Assembly: GCA_934754355.1 (NCBI GenBank)
Contig: CAKVID010000003.1
Span: forward strand, 62,001-126,000
Direction of reading: 5' to 3'
From: an uncultured Clostridia bacterium
GTDB lineage: Bacteria; Bacillota; Clostridia; Christensenellales; UBA1242
Length of the DNA stretch: 64,000 nucleotides
In this document: positions 1 through 10,500 of the stretch, one piece after another
How positions within the stretch are numbered: position 1 is the stretch's first letter
Layout: every line of letters begins with the position of its first letter
Translations under genes and position numbers: made by a program
Notes under the pieces: model-generated
Told to the model about the DNA's origin: nothing
Seen by the model: only the letters and a program-made list of their open reading frames with translations
Databases searched by the model: none

Positions 1-1
1 A

Positions 2-166
2 GATAATGCCATGTATGGTTTCACTATCTGCCACGAATTATCTGTGCTTGGGTCTTTCGCTTATAGTGCTGGCGACATCGGAGAATTTAAAGATATGACA
101 CAAGCCAAAGCCACAACCGATGAAATTGTAAGCATTATTAGGAAAAATATTGAGACTACTAAATAA
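2..166 (+). CDS. 3' end of an unidentified gene (partial)
   Basis: An open frame enters from the left edge and ends at TAA 164-166, giving the last 54 residues of a protein (starts DNAMYGFTICHELS, ends RKNIETTK). No family is recognised from this tail. It is followed at once by a strong terminator hairpin, which supports it being the end of a real gene. Function unknown. Confidence 0.5.
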   Translation, partial: DNAMYGFTICHELSVLGSFAYSAGDIGEFKDMTQAKATTDEIVSIIRKNIETTK

Positions 167-185
167 AATTTAATAAAAATAGATA

Positions 186-223
186 AAATATATTATGACG
201 ATTTATAGCATAATATATTTTTT
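186..223 (+). terminator. Rho-independent terminator
   Basis: A 12-bp AT stem (AAATATATTATG paired with CATAATATATTT) with a loop of about 11 nt is followed by a T run. It ends the partial gene at the left edge. Confidence 0.75.
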
Positions 224-355
224 ATTCATATAAATTACTTGGAGAAAGCCCTGTTTCTTGGTAAAATAATAATAGATTATTATTGGTGCAATTATTTTTT
301 ACGGTTTAGTCTTATATATAGTAATCCAACAAAAAAAATTTTATAAGGAGATATT

Positions 356-2968
356 ATGAAAAAGAAAATTTTTAGTTTTCTACTAGCACTAGCGTTATTT
401 ATTCCATGCTTATTTATATTTAGTGCTTGTGGCAAAAATGATGGTCCGCCACCCGAACCAGAAAAACCAAACCCTGCTAATTACACAATAACAGATATCC
501 AGAATTTAATTCATAACAATCTATCTAATGGACTTGGCAATGTAGATATTGATACGGCATTATTTAATGTTGAATTTGCAAAGAAAAGTATTAATGGCAG
601 AAATATCTTAGGCTTCAATACTAATACTAATACAATTAAATACTGCTACTTGAGCGAACTAAAATTAATTACATACAAATCGCCAGACAATAAATACTAT
701 TATGCAAATAAAGTAATTAATCTAGATAATGACGATCCCAACGGAAGTGTAACTTTCAATAGTAATGGTACTTCTATTGCAAGTGTAGAATTAGTTAAGA
801 ATAATGATGATATTGCTGAATTTTCTTATTTTGAATTGTATTTATGTAAGAATACTTCAAATAATACTTGGCACTTTGTTAGTTATGATGGGGCAACAAA
901 CTATACTTGTGGAAATGAACTTAAAAATACACAACTTAATTGGTTCTTTAAGACAAATGGAACTGATGCATTACAATTCAAAGATGACTTAGATACAGAA
1001 GTTGTACATACAGATACAGGTAACAATCTTGAATATTACAAAGTCTCACTTACAAACCCTACAAACAAGTACTTGGCAAAGCCTACAAATACTGGTTATA
1101 GACTAGCAGAAATAGGCTACACTAATAGCGGTGTTGAGATTAATAGTTCTCTAATAACATTCTTATCTGGATATCAAAGCACTGCACTAGATAACACAGA
1201 TGAGTTCTCTCTATATGATATTAACCTTAATACATTTGAAGATAGTGAGTATATAGAGAAGAGTATTAGAGTAGGATGTGATGGATACATAAATAACCCT
1301 GATTACTATCTAGTAGATGAAAATGGCGAAAAATTACAAGACCAACAATTAACCGCATATGGCAATGTTAATTGTAAAGAATTTGAATGTTTGGAAGTTA
1401 TGTATATTGTAGCGGACAACGGCAAATATTATGGAATAACCGAATATCAATATGATAGCACCGGCACTCCTAGTTTCTATGAGTCTAATTCAACTATTGT
1501 AATTGATAGTTACAAAGTAGAATTAACTAAACAAGAATATGAATCTTATCTAAGCGACATTAGCCTAGATTTATTAAATAATATTAATATCGACAGTTAT
1601 ATTATTGATGCACAGAAAGAAATAGATACTATCACCGCATTATTTGGTGCAAACGCATATAAATCATCTTTCAAAATTTCTGATGGTGCAACAGCAGATA
1701 ATTTCACAGCAATTATTGAGAATACTTCTTATATAGATAATTTTGGAATTCCAAACTTATATATAACTAACGAACAAGTTGACTACATTTACAATACAGC
1801 ACTAATAAATGAGAAAATATCTATATTTTTCTCAAATTCCAAATTAACCAGCATTACAGTTACTTGGGAATTACAAGACCAATTCAAACCAACCAACACC
1901 CCTAATGAAATAGATCCAAATAGTATAAATTTACTAAATGAGCAAGAAATTTTCAGAATTACATTTATGGATAATTTAGACAATCTAAAAAATCCAAATT
2001 TGGATACTTACGAAGATAAATCACTAACCGAAGAAGATGAAGTAGAAATTCATTTGCGTAATGTATTTGGTGGAACTATGACAATTTCTTCTACTGGTGA
2101 ACTTGCTACTCCTATCAAACCGGGTTCTACTATAACTAGAAGTTCAATAGACGCATTAGTTGCAGATAGACTACCTGCGGGAATAACAATTGAGAATTGG
2201 TACATGGATGGTTCATTTAAAGTTCCAGCATTTGAGAATGGAATATTCACTGTTCCTAAATCTGGTGCAGATATTCACTTATTTGCCAAATACAACAATA
2301 TGCCAACAATTACTCTAGAACTAGATGGCGGAGTAATGGAAAATGTAGGCAATACATTTGTACTAATTGGAGATAACTTCGAAGAATTAAGCGAACCTTA
2401 TAAGAAAGGCTATGAATTTGTAGACTTCTATACAGATGCAGGATTGACAAATGTACTTAATTATAGCGAAGCAGAATTAACAAGCAATGTAACTCTATAT
2501 GCTAAATACAAGAAACTTTATCTTGTTGAATTTGATACCAAAGGTGGCAAAGAAGTTGGCAATAAATTCGAAGAAGAAGGGGAAACCACAATATCACTTC
2601 CATCATGTGTAGAAAAATTAGGTTATGTATTCAAAGGCTGGAAGTTAGTAGGCGGAGATGATACAATTTATCATGAATATAATATTCCAAGCGCAGGACT
2701 TGCAACCAACCTTAAATTTGAAGCAGTATATGACGAAGGTGTAATTCTACATATCTACAATTTTGATTACAATAACAAAGCAACTTTATACAAAACAATT
2801 ACTGTAAATAAGACTTGCCCAGAAGGTTATTCATTTAATAATTTGTATTCTTCGCTACTTAATTTCAATCCATATGGCTCTGTATTTGAAAATGTTTATT
2901 TAGACGCAGAATTAACCACTAAATTGACTGAGTGGCCAACAAGCGAATGTAATCTATATTTGATATAA
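356..2968 (+). CDS. Large lipoprotein with C-terminal InlB-type (Listeria-Bacteroides) repeats
   Basis: 870 aa. The N-terminus is a lipoprotein signal: a lysine start, a hydrophobic stretch, and the lipobox FSAC with Cys25 as the predicted lipidated residue. A perfect AAGGAG lies 6 nt before the ATG, so the start is secure. Residues about 30-600 are Asn/Thr/Tyr-rich extracellular sequence that I do not recognise. From about residue 610 there are three degenerate repeats of the InlB B-repeat type, each with a G-Y-x-F-x-x-W or F-Y core and an ending like TLYAKY. These are beta-grasp modules common in surface proteins of gut Firmicutes. It probably acts outside the membrane in adhesion or binding; no catalytic motif is visible. 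It has its own upstream region and a terminator downstream, so it appears monocistronic. Confidence 0.8.
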   Translation: MKKKIFSFLLALALFIPCLFIFSACGKNDGPPPEPEKPNPANYTITDIQNLIHNNLSNGLGNVDIDTALFNVEFAKKSINGRNILGFNTNTNTIKYCYLSELKLITYKSPDNKYYYANKVINLDNDDPNGSVTFNSNGTSIASVELVKNNDDIAEFSYFELYLCKNTSNNTWHFVSYDGATNYTCGNELKNTQLNWFFKTNGTDALQFKDDLDTEVVHTDTGNNLEYYKVSLTNPTNKYLAKPTNTGYRLAEIGYTNSGVEINSSLITFLSGYQSTALDNTDEFSLYDINLNTFEDSEYIEKSIRVGCDGYINNPDYYLVDENGEKLQDQQLTAYGNVNCKEFECLEVMYIVADNGKYYGITEYQYDSTGTPSFYESNSTIVIDSYKVELTKQEYESYLSDISLDLLNNINIDSYIIDAQKEIDTITALFGANAYKSSFKISDGATADNFTAIIENTSYIDNFGIPNLYITNEQVDYIYNTALINEKISIFFSNSKLTSITVTWELQDQFKPTNTPNEIDPNSINLLNEQEIFRITFMDNLDNLKNPNLDTYEDKSLTEEDEVEIHLRNVFGGTMTISSTGELATPIKPGSTITRSSIDALVADRLPAGITIENWYMDGSFKVPAFENGIFTVPKSGADIHLFAKYNNMPTITLELDGGVMENVGNTFVLIGDNFEELSEPYKKGYEFVDFYTDAGLTNVLNYSEAELTSNVTLYAKYKKLYLVEFDTKGGKEVGNKFEEEGETTISLPSCVEKLGYVFKGWKLVGGDDTIYHEYNIPSAGLATNLKFEAVYDEGVILHIYNFDYNNKATLYKTITVNKTCPEGYSFNNLYSSLLNFNPYGSVFENVYLDAELTTKLTEWPTSECNLYLI

Positions 2969-2970
2969 TA

Positions 2971-3057
2971 TATTTTATATGATGTTTAAATTTGATTTAT
3001 CCAAATTTCAAGTTGATTTATTCAACTCCGACACTATTGTCGGTCACATAGATTAAA
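2971..3057 (+). repeat. Hairpin-module repeat (S type), solo copy
   Basis: Contains consecutive small hairpins (AAATTTGATTTATCCAAATTT, then AGTTGATTTATTCAACT, then CCGACACTATTGTCGG) ending in CACATAGATT. The same order of hairpins with the same ending lies at 47503-47575, so this is a dispersed copy of that family. Confidence 0.7.
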
Positions 3058-3100
3058 TATAGATATTGAATTATCAAAAATAAAAAATCAAATAAAAAAG

Positions 3101-3132
3101 AAAAAGTTAGTATTAATTTACTAACTTTTTTT
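3101..3132. terminator. Bidirectional terminator between convergent genes
   Basis: AAAAAGTTAGTA paired with TACTAACTTTTT, with A and T runs on both sides. It can serve the lipoprotein gene on the left and the glycogen operon arriving from the right. Confidence 0.8.
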
Positions 3133-3138
3133 ATTTCA

Positions 3139-3198
3139 AATTATTTATTAACAAGTATAAAATACTAGAATTATTTATTGACAAATATCAAATACTTG
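3139..3198. repeat. 30-bp tandem direct repeat (2 copies)
   Basis: Two adjacent 30-bp units (3139-3168 and 3169-3198), both starting AATTATTTATT and ending AAATACTnG, differ at only a few positions. They lie just past the end of the GH13 gene. No function is apparent. Confidence 0.6.
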
Positions 3199-3211
3199 CG
3201 TTTTCCGCTTA

Positions 3212-5026
3212 TTAAATAAGCACAATTGCGTCATCTGGATTTAGTGTAATTTTGCCACTAACATAATTACCATCAAAGAAGTTCTGCATAGATTTAATAA
3301 GTGAAAATTCAAACGGCTCATTACTTCTATTAATAGCAACTATAACCTTATCATCATCTTTCACTCTTTCATAAATAAGTACATTATTCTCGGCATATTT
3401 AATATTCATATCGCCATCTATTAGCACTTTATTATTTCTAATATTTCCTAGTGTTTGATACCACTCAATTAATTCTTTGTTCTCATTTCCCCAAGGATAA
3501 GTGCGTCTACAATAAGGGTCTTTGCAACCCTCGATACCAGCCTCATCGCCGTAGAATACAGTAGGCAATCCCATAACAGTATACTGAATAATTGTAGCAA
3601 GTTTAAGTAACTTAATACCCCTCAATTTCTCTTCTTCTGTTAGGATATAATTATCATTACTAGATAATTCTTCATTGGTTGCACCCAAGAATGTTAATGC
3701 ACGCATTGTATCGTGAGTATCTAGAATATTCATAAGATTATTTTGAATAGACTTAGGATATTGGTCTTTAATTAAATTTACAATACTTACAAAATTGGAA
3801 GTATCTCCATATTTAATAAAATCTAGTATCGCATTCTTCATAGGATAATTAGTAACACTATCTAGATTGCCACCCAAGAAATATTCTTTTCGTTCGTTAT
3901 AGGAAATTTTGGAAGAAGCGTCTTCCCACACCTCGCCTATCATGAAAGCCTTAGGATTAACTCTTCTAGCCGCTGAACATATCTCGTGCAAGAAATTATT
4001 AGTAAGTTCATCTACAACATCTAGTCTAAATCCGCCAATGCCCATAGTCATGTACTTTTCTATAATTCCACCACGACCAGAAATATAATCAAAAAATCCT
4101 GAATTTTCTTCTGTCTGTGGCAAATCTTTGATACCCCACCAACAATCATAATCATCGGGGTATTTTTTGAAACAATACCAAGGATAATATTTGGAATTCT
4201 GTGATTGATAAGCACCAACTGTTCTATAAGTGCCATATTTATTGAAATATACACTATCACTACCAGTATGATTAAATACCCCATCAATTATAATAGATAT
4301 TCCCATTCTCTTGGCTTTCTTCACTAGATTTTCAAATTCTTCTTGACCGCCAAACATACTATCTACTTTGGAATAATCGGCAACATTATATTTGTGATTA
4401 CTATTGGCTTCCATTATAGGAGACAGATAGATGGTTCCTACATTTAGAGATTTTAAATACGATAATTTCTCTGCAATGCCCGCAAAGTTTCCGCCGTAGC
4501 ACACATTATTAACTCTCTCGCCAATACTATTATATTCTAATTGAATTTCGCTTTCCCAATCTTTGCTAAAAGTTAATTTGCCTCTAGGTTTTACCTCTCC
4601 TACTTTATTAAACCTATCTACAAATATATGATATATTATTCCTTTCTTGAAGGCTTTGTCTACTCTACTCTCTTCTGAATATACCAGTTGCAAATAATTA
4701 CTATCTGCGCAACTCTCCTTGATATTAAGATTATCGTCTCTAATAAGTCTATAACTTTCATCATTTGTATTAACTTGAAAGTGATACCAGTAGTAACCAA
4801 CATTATCATATTTGCAAGTGTACTGCATATGAATATATCTCTCATCAGTAAATACTTTGGTCATCTCGTACTCTTTCTCTTCTTCGCCGTCTTTGTGCAT
4901 TACAAAGTATGCATTCAATACTGGCAAAAATTTGGATACTTTAAGTGTATAAGTAACCTCTGTCTTACTAGCACAAGCACCGCTTGGCTTCTTATCATTA
5001 ATTGGATTAAAAATAAAATTTTCCAT
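3212..5026 (-). CDS. GH13 alpha-amylase family enzyme (neopullulanase / maltodextrin-hydrolase type)
   Basis: 604 aa from the ATG at 5026, which has AAGGA 8 nt upstream. A longer frame starts at 5065 inside the phosphorylase stop codon but lacks a site. An N-terminal beta-sandwich of about 120 residues precedes the TIM barrel, as in neopullulanase and cyclomaltodextrinase. The barrel carries all GH13 signatures: DGVFNHTG (region I), GFRLDVVDEL with the nucleophile Asp, FMIGEVWED with the acid Glu, and LDTHDTMR with the third Asp. No signal peptide is seen, so it acts in the cytoplasm, probably on maltodextrins or branched glycogen fragments. It is the last gene of the glycogen operon. The exact substrate (alpha-1,4 or alpha-1,6) cannot be told from sequence. 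Confidence 0.9.
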   Translation of the reverse strand: MENFIFNPINDKKPSGACASKTEVTYTLKVSKFLPVLNAYFVMHKDGEEEKEYEMTKVFTDERYIHMQYTCKYDNVGYYWYHFQVNTNDESYRLIRDDNLNIKESCADSNYLQLVYSEESRVDKAFKKGIIYHIFVDRFNKVGEVKPRGKLTFSKDWESEIQLEYNSIGERVNNVCYGGNFAGIAEKLSYLKSLNVGTIYLSPIMEANSNHKYNVADYSKVDSMFGGQEEFENLVKKAKRMGISIIIDGVFNHTGSDSVYFNKYGTYRTVGAYQSQNSKYYPWYCFKKYPDDYDCWWGIKDLPQTEENSGFFDYISGRGGIIEKYMTMGIGGFRLDVVDELTNNFLHEICSAARRVNPKAFMIGEVWEDASSKISYNERKEYFLGGNLDSVTNYPMKNAILDFIKYGDTSNFVSIVNLIKDQYPKSIQNNLMNILDTHDTMRALTFLGATNEELSSNDNYILTEEEKLRGIKLLKLATIIQYTVMGLPTVFYGDEAGIEGCKDPYCRRTYPWGNENKELIEWYQTLGNIRNNKVLIDGDMNIKYAENNVLIYERVKDDDKVIVAINRSNEPFEFSLIKSMQNFFDGNYVSGKITLNPDDAIVLI

Positions 5027-5061
5027 ACTTTCATTCCTTGACCATATATTTCTCTCGGTCA

Positions 5062-7488
5062 TCATTTTACTGGTTTAATATCCCATATCCCTTTGGCATA
5101 ATCTTCTATGCTTCTATCTGCTGCGAAAAATCCAGAACCTGAAATATTATATAAACTCATCTTTGTCCAAGTGCCTAAATCTTTGTATGTATTATCCATC
5201 TTGTGATACATATCCATATAACTATCAAAGTCAATCAAACACATATATGGGTCTGGTCTATTGCCCTCTACCAAGTATCTAGCAATATCTTCAAAACTCT
5301 CTCCGTCAAAGCCCACTTTAAGCATATCAATAACTTTGTGTACTCTAGGATTATTTAGATAAATATCATATGGCTTATATCCTACTTTCCATGCATTATC
5401 TACTTCGCTACTAGATAGACCAAATATAAAGATATTATCTCTACCTACGCATTCGCTCATCTCTACATTAGCACCATCAAAAGTACCTAGTGTCAAAGCC
5501 CCGTTTATCATAAATTTCATATTACCCGTTCCGCTTGCTTCTTTGCCAGCCAAACTAATCTGTTCGCTAACTTCAGTAGCAGGAATAATTTTCTCAGCCA
5601 AACTCACATTATAATTTTCTAAGAAAACTACTTTCAATTTGGCAGAAATTACAGGGTTTTTGTCAATTTCTTGAGATAATTTGCAAATAAGTTTAATTAT
5701 TCTCTTAGCCATATAATATTTAGAAGCAGACTTACCACCAAAGAAGAATACTTGCGGAGTTACCTCTTTATTAGGATTTTCAAGCAATTCGCTATATAGA
5801 TAAATAATCTTTAGCACATTAAGAAGTTGCCTCTTGTACTCGTGAATTCTCTTCACATGAACATCAAAACGCATATTAGGGTCGATTGTAATATTCCTAG
5901 TTCGTCTTAGATAATCTGCAAATTCTTTCTTGTTCTTTTGTTTGATTTTGCTTAGTTTATTTATAAAAGATTTATCTTCGGCAAATCGAGCAAGTTTACT
6001 CAAATCTTTGGCTTCGTACATATAATTGCTACCAATAGAACTATCTATAAGTGCAGTTAGATTTGGGTTGCTCTGGCATAGCCATCTTCTATGTGCAATA
6101 CCATTAGTAACATTAGTAAATTTATTAGGATAAAGTATTGCAAAACTTTTGAACAAATCATTCCTTATTATATCGCTATGCAATTTACTAACACCATTTA
6201 CATGAGCGCTAGCAATTACAGATAAATTAGCCATTCTAATTTGACCTTGACTAATAATTGACATCTTTTCAATTGTAGCCATATCAAATTTATCGCTCTC
6301 TTTATCAACTAACTCTTTAACAAATCGTCTATTGATTTCTTTCACAATCTGATATATTCTAGGAAGAATTGTCTTAAATAAATTCTCGTCCCATTTCTCT
6401 AGGGCTTCCATAAGAACGGTGTGGTTGGTGTAATTAATTGTCTTATTAACCATCTCCCAAGCCTTATCCCAATCCCAACCGTAATCGTCCATAAGTATTC
6501 TCATAAGTTCTGGAATACATAGTGCTGGGTGGGTATCGTTAATATGTATTACTGTCATATCGCTTAGGGTATTTAGGGTTTTGTATCTATGAATATGAGT
6601 TTGCACAATATTTTGTAGTGCTGATGAAACTAAGAAATATTGTTGTTTAAGTCTTAGTGTTTTGCCTTCATAATGGTCATCGGCTGGATACAAAACTTTG
6701 CTAATCATTTCTATTTCGCTTGCTTCGGCTACTGCTTTCACATAAGCACCTTGACTGAAACTATCTAGGTCGAATTTATTAATACTCTTGGCTTCCCAAA
6801 GTCTAAGCACTGCTACACCATCACTATCATAACCGCTAAGAACCATATCATATGGAATAGCCTGCACTTCGGTGTAATTCTCGTAACGAGGAACTATTTT
6901 GCCATCGACTACATCTTCGTGTACACTTCCGCCAAATCTAATAATTACACTCTTTCCTTCTCTCTTCTGCAACCAGAAATCGCCCGTTTGTCGCCAACTA
7001 TCTGTTAATTCTATTTGTTCGCCGTCTACTATTTTCTGTTTGAATAAGCCATACTCATAGAGTATACTATGTCCCATGCTAGGAATTTTGAGAGTAGCCA
7101 GACTATCCATAAAGCATGCCGCTAGTCTACCTAGTCCGCCATTACCAAGTCCTGCATCGTTCTCTTCCTCGTATACATTCTCTATATCAATATTTTTTTC
7201 TTTCAAAATCTTAGCATATACTTTGTCTATTCCTAGATTAAAAAGGGTACTCTTCAAATTTCTGCCTAGCAAAAATTCCATGCATAGATAATTCACTCTT
7301 TTGCACTGTTCTTTGGCAGCTTTGCTATGGAATTTCTCACGCTTCTCCATTAGGATATCGTGAGAAATTATAGCAAGTGCTTTGTATAAATCTAGAGTAT
7401 TCGCTTCTTGCAAAGTCAAATCAGAATACTTTGTAAGTGTTTCTTCTAGCAAATTCAACGCTTTCTGTTCTGTTAATTTAGTATTCAA
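5062..7488 (-). CDS. glgP: Glycogen/maltodextrin phosphorylase
   Basis: 808 aa, the normal length for the family. It cleaves terminal alpha-1,4 glucose with phosphate to give glucose-1-phosphate and uses pyridoxal phosphate. The PLP-lysine segment EASGTGNMKFMINGALTLGT is intact, as is the N-terminal GLGNGGLGRLAACFMDSLAT block. The start is a TTG at 7488 with AAAGGAG 8 nt upstream; no nearer ATG fits. It begins 13 nt after glgA, and its TGA overlaps the first frame of the amylase gene, so they are translated from one message. It supplies the degradative half of the glycogen cycle. Confidence 0.97.
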   Translation of the reverse strand: MNTKLTEQKALNLLEETLTKYSDLTLQEANTLDLYKALAIISHDILMEKREKFHSKAAKEQCKRVNYLCMEFLLGRNLKSTLFNLGIDKVYAKILKEKNIDIENVYEEENDAGLGNGGLGRLAACFMDSLATLKIPSMGHSILYEYGLFKQKIVDGEQIELTDSWRQTGDFWLQKREGKSVIIRFGGSVHEDVVDGKIVPRYENYTEVQAIPYDMVLSGYDSDGVAVLRLWEAKSINKFDLDSFSQGAYVKAVAEASEIEMISKVLYPADDHYEGKTLRLKQQYFLVSSALQNIVQTHIHRYKTLNTLSDMTVIHINDTHPALCIPELMRILMDDYGWDWDKAWEMVNKTINYTNHTVLMEALEKWDENLFKTILPRIYQIVKEINRRFVKELVDKESDKFDMATIEKMSIISQGQIRMANLSVIASAHVNGVSKLHSDIIRNDLFKSFAILYPNKFTNVTNGIAHRRWLCQSNPNLTALIDSSIGSNYMYEAKDLSKLARFAEDKSFINKLSKIKQKNKKEFADYLRRTRNITIDPNMRFDVHVKRIHEYKRQLLNVLKIIYLYSELLENPNKEVTPQVFFFGGKSASKYYMAKRIIKLICKLSQEIDKNPVISAKLKVVFLENYNVSLAEKIIPATEVSEQISLAGKEASGTGNMKFMINGALTLGTFDGANVEMSECVGRDNIFIFGLSSSEVDNAWKVGYKPYDIYLNNPRVHKVIDMLKVGFDGESFEDIARYLVEGNRPDPYMCLIDFDSYMDMYHKMDNTYKDLGTWTKMSLYNISGSGFFAADRSIEDYAKGIWDIKPVK

Positions 7489-7501
7489 GAATTTATCTCC
7501 T

Positions 7502-10500
7502 TTAGTCTACAAGAGATTTGTACAAATCAATATACTTCCTTGCAGAATTAGTCCAACTGAAGTCTTTGGACATAACTATCCTCATCTTCTTCTTCCATTC
7601 ATTATCGTCACGATAATCACTTAATGCTCTATTAATTTGGCTAAGCAAATCGTTAGGATTGTAATTGGCAAAAGTATAACCATTACCGCCACCTACACAA
7701 CCAAAGTCTGTGATAGTATCCTTTAGACCGCCAACTTCTCTTACAATTGGAATTGTGCCATATCTAGAAGCAATCATTTGACTAATGCCACATGGTTCAA
7801 TCTTGCTTGGCATTAGATAAATATCTGCAGCAGCATACGCTTTCCTAGCATTCTCATTAGAATACTTATCTACTAACGCTCTTACTTTGGTTGGATATTT
7901 ATTCTCTAGATATTTGAAGTAATCAATATATCTTTGCTCGCCCGTTCCGCAGATTACAAATTGTACATCTTTCTGAAGTACATCTTCTAGTATCTTGGTT
8001 AATAAATCTATACCCTTGTGAGATACAAGTCTAGTATTCATAGCAAGCATAGGAGTTTTGGCATCTACAGGAAGTCCCAATTCGTCTTGCAAAATTTTCT
8101 TATTATATACTTTGTCTTCCAAACTATTGATATCGTAATTTTTGTATATTACATTATCTGTCTTTGGATTATAGAAATCTTCGTCAATACCATTGATAAT
8201 TCCAGATAATTTATACTCATTTCTAATGATAATATGATGAAGTCCTCTAGAACAATAAGGTTGTTTTAGGTTATCGCAATAACTATTACTTACTGTTGTG
8301 AATTTATCACTAAATTGTATAGCCGCTTTGGTTAAATTAATATCTCCGTTATATTCCAAATCGTTCTTAAATCTACTATCAATTCCAAATAAGTCTTTCA
8401 AATTCTCCATACCATAAATGCCTTGATATTCTACATTATGGATTGTATAGATATTTTTGATTTTGTAATATCTAAAGTCTGACCAATTACCCGTCTTGAT
8501 ATAAGTAGAAACTAATGCTGATTGCCAATCATTACAATGAATAATATCTGGGAAGAAATTAAGCATTGGCAAACCTTCTACAATCGCTTTGCAGAAGTAA
8601 GCAAATCTCTCGCCATCATCGTAGAAACCGTATTGGCTACTTCTCTTGAAGTATCTCTCGTTATCTACAAAGTAGTAAGTTACACCATCAAGAGTATATT
8701 TGAATAATCCGCAGTACTCTTGTCTCCAAGATAGATGAACAGTAAAGTTACCAATGTATTCTAATTTGTCTCCATACTCATTCTTAATCTTGCCATATAG
8801 AGGCATTATAACTCTTACATCTACTCCGCCTATTTTATTAATCGCTTTCGGCAAACTCCCCGCTACATCGGCAAGACCGCCAGTTGCAGCAAACGGCAAA
8901 CACTCACTTGCGACATAAAGAACTTTTATTTCATTTCCCATTTTTTCTACCTTTTTCTTCTGTACACCAAAGATAGTATATATTACTTCCATATCGTCAG
9001 GCTTAGAAGCAACCTCAACAGCATCTTTCTCTGCAATTGCTTCTGTAGATGTAGTAATAGCCTTAGAGATATCTTTATTCAAATTAATATCTCCCATTTC
9101 TTTGCCGTCTACACTATCTGTTTTTTGTACAAAACTTTCGTCTTCTTTTTTCTTCTCTTTGTCCTCTTCAGACATATAGAAGTATTCTGTTTTTTCATTC
9201 TTAGGCTTTTCACTATTAACAATATATTCTAGGTCACTTTGATTTAGTGCTACATCTTTATTAAGCAGACTTACATTGCCGTCTTTAGTAGACACGCCAA
9301 ATGCAGGGGCTAGTGGTGCTCCTTCTGGCTGTCTAGATATTTCGACATCGTCTTTTGGCACAGACGCAAATATACTATCGTAATCTTTGTCCTCGTCATT
9401 ACTATCATGACTTTCATCATGATTATTTTCTAGATTGTTACCGTAATTTGTGTCGTTATTAATATCATTATTTGTGCCATCATTGTCATTATCTCTGCTA
9501 TCGCTATCATCAGCACTAGAATTATCCTCGTTTGATGTGCCATCAATACTACCCACCAAATTCTCTACTTTCATATCTCTTTCGATATTTTCTATTAATT
9601 CATCGGCAACTTTCTCGGCTTTATAATCTCTCTTAATTTCATTGGCTGTTTGATTTTGAGTTAAGTGATTAATAATATCTAGGGCTTTGTCTAGAGTAGA
9701 AGCATTTTCTACATCTTTCACTTCTTTAGGCTCACTGCCAGATTTCAATTGATTAATCAAATTCTCTTGAAGTCTGGCCATTTCGTTATAGAATTCTTGC
9801 TTGGATATAGCGTCTCCATCTATAATTCTCTCGCCCTTATCTTCGTCAATATCCTCGTCTAGATAATTAACTTTCTTCTCTGGCAAATCATTAGTATTAA
9901 TAACCATTGTATTATCTTCGTCATCGTCAGTACTGCTCTCTGTTGGAACATTGCTACTAACTATGTAATCATCTAAATCATTGTCCTCGCTAGACAAATC
10001 GTAGATATCATCGTTACTTTGTTCAAATACTTCGTCATCGCCCGCCTTGTCCATTTCACTCTCTACAATCTCATCATCGCTGAAAGTCTGTTTGTAACTA
10101 GACTTACTATCTTCATCATCAAGTGTATCATCAGTTGTATTATTATGGGTATTCTCTTCTACATCTTCTTCTGTAGTTTTCTCTATTTCTTCTTTTGGCT
10201 CTACAAAAGTTTCTCCGTGTGGCAATTCACTTACTGGAGTTACAAATTTATCTGTGTAATCATCGAAATTATCTGCATTAAGTGAAGCATACAAACTTTG
10301 GAAATCGGTGGTCGCTGGCTCTTTTTCTTCCACTACTTCTTCTGGTTCTTTCTCTTCTTCTTTATTTTCTTCGCCCATTACAACGCTTCTCTTCTCAACT
10401 TCGCCATTGAAGATATCTTCGTATGTTCTCTCTATATCTTTATCATCTTCTCTATGTTCTGGCTCTACTTCTTCTTCCATTTGAGTTTTATTATAAGCGT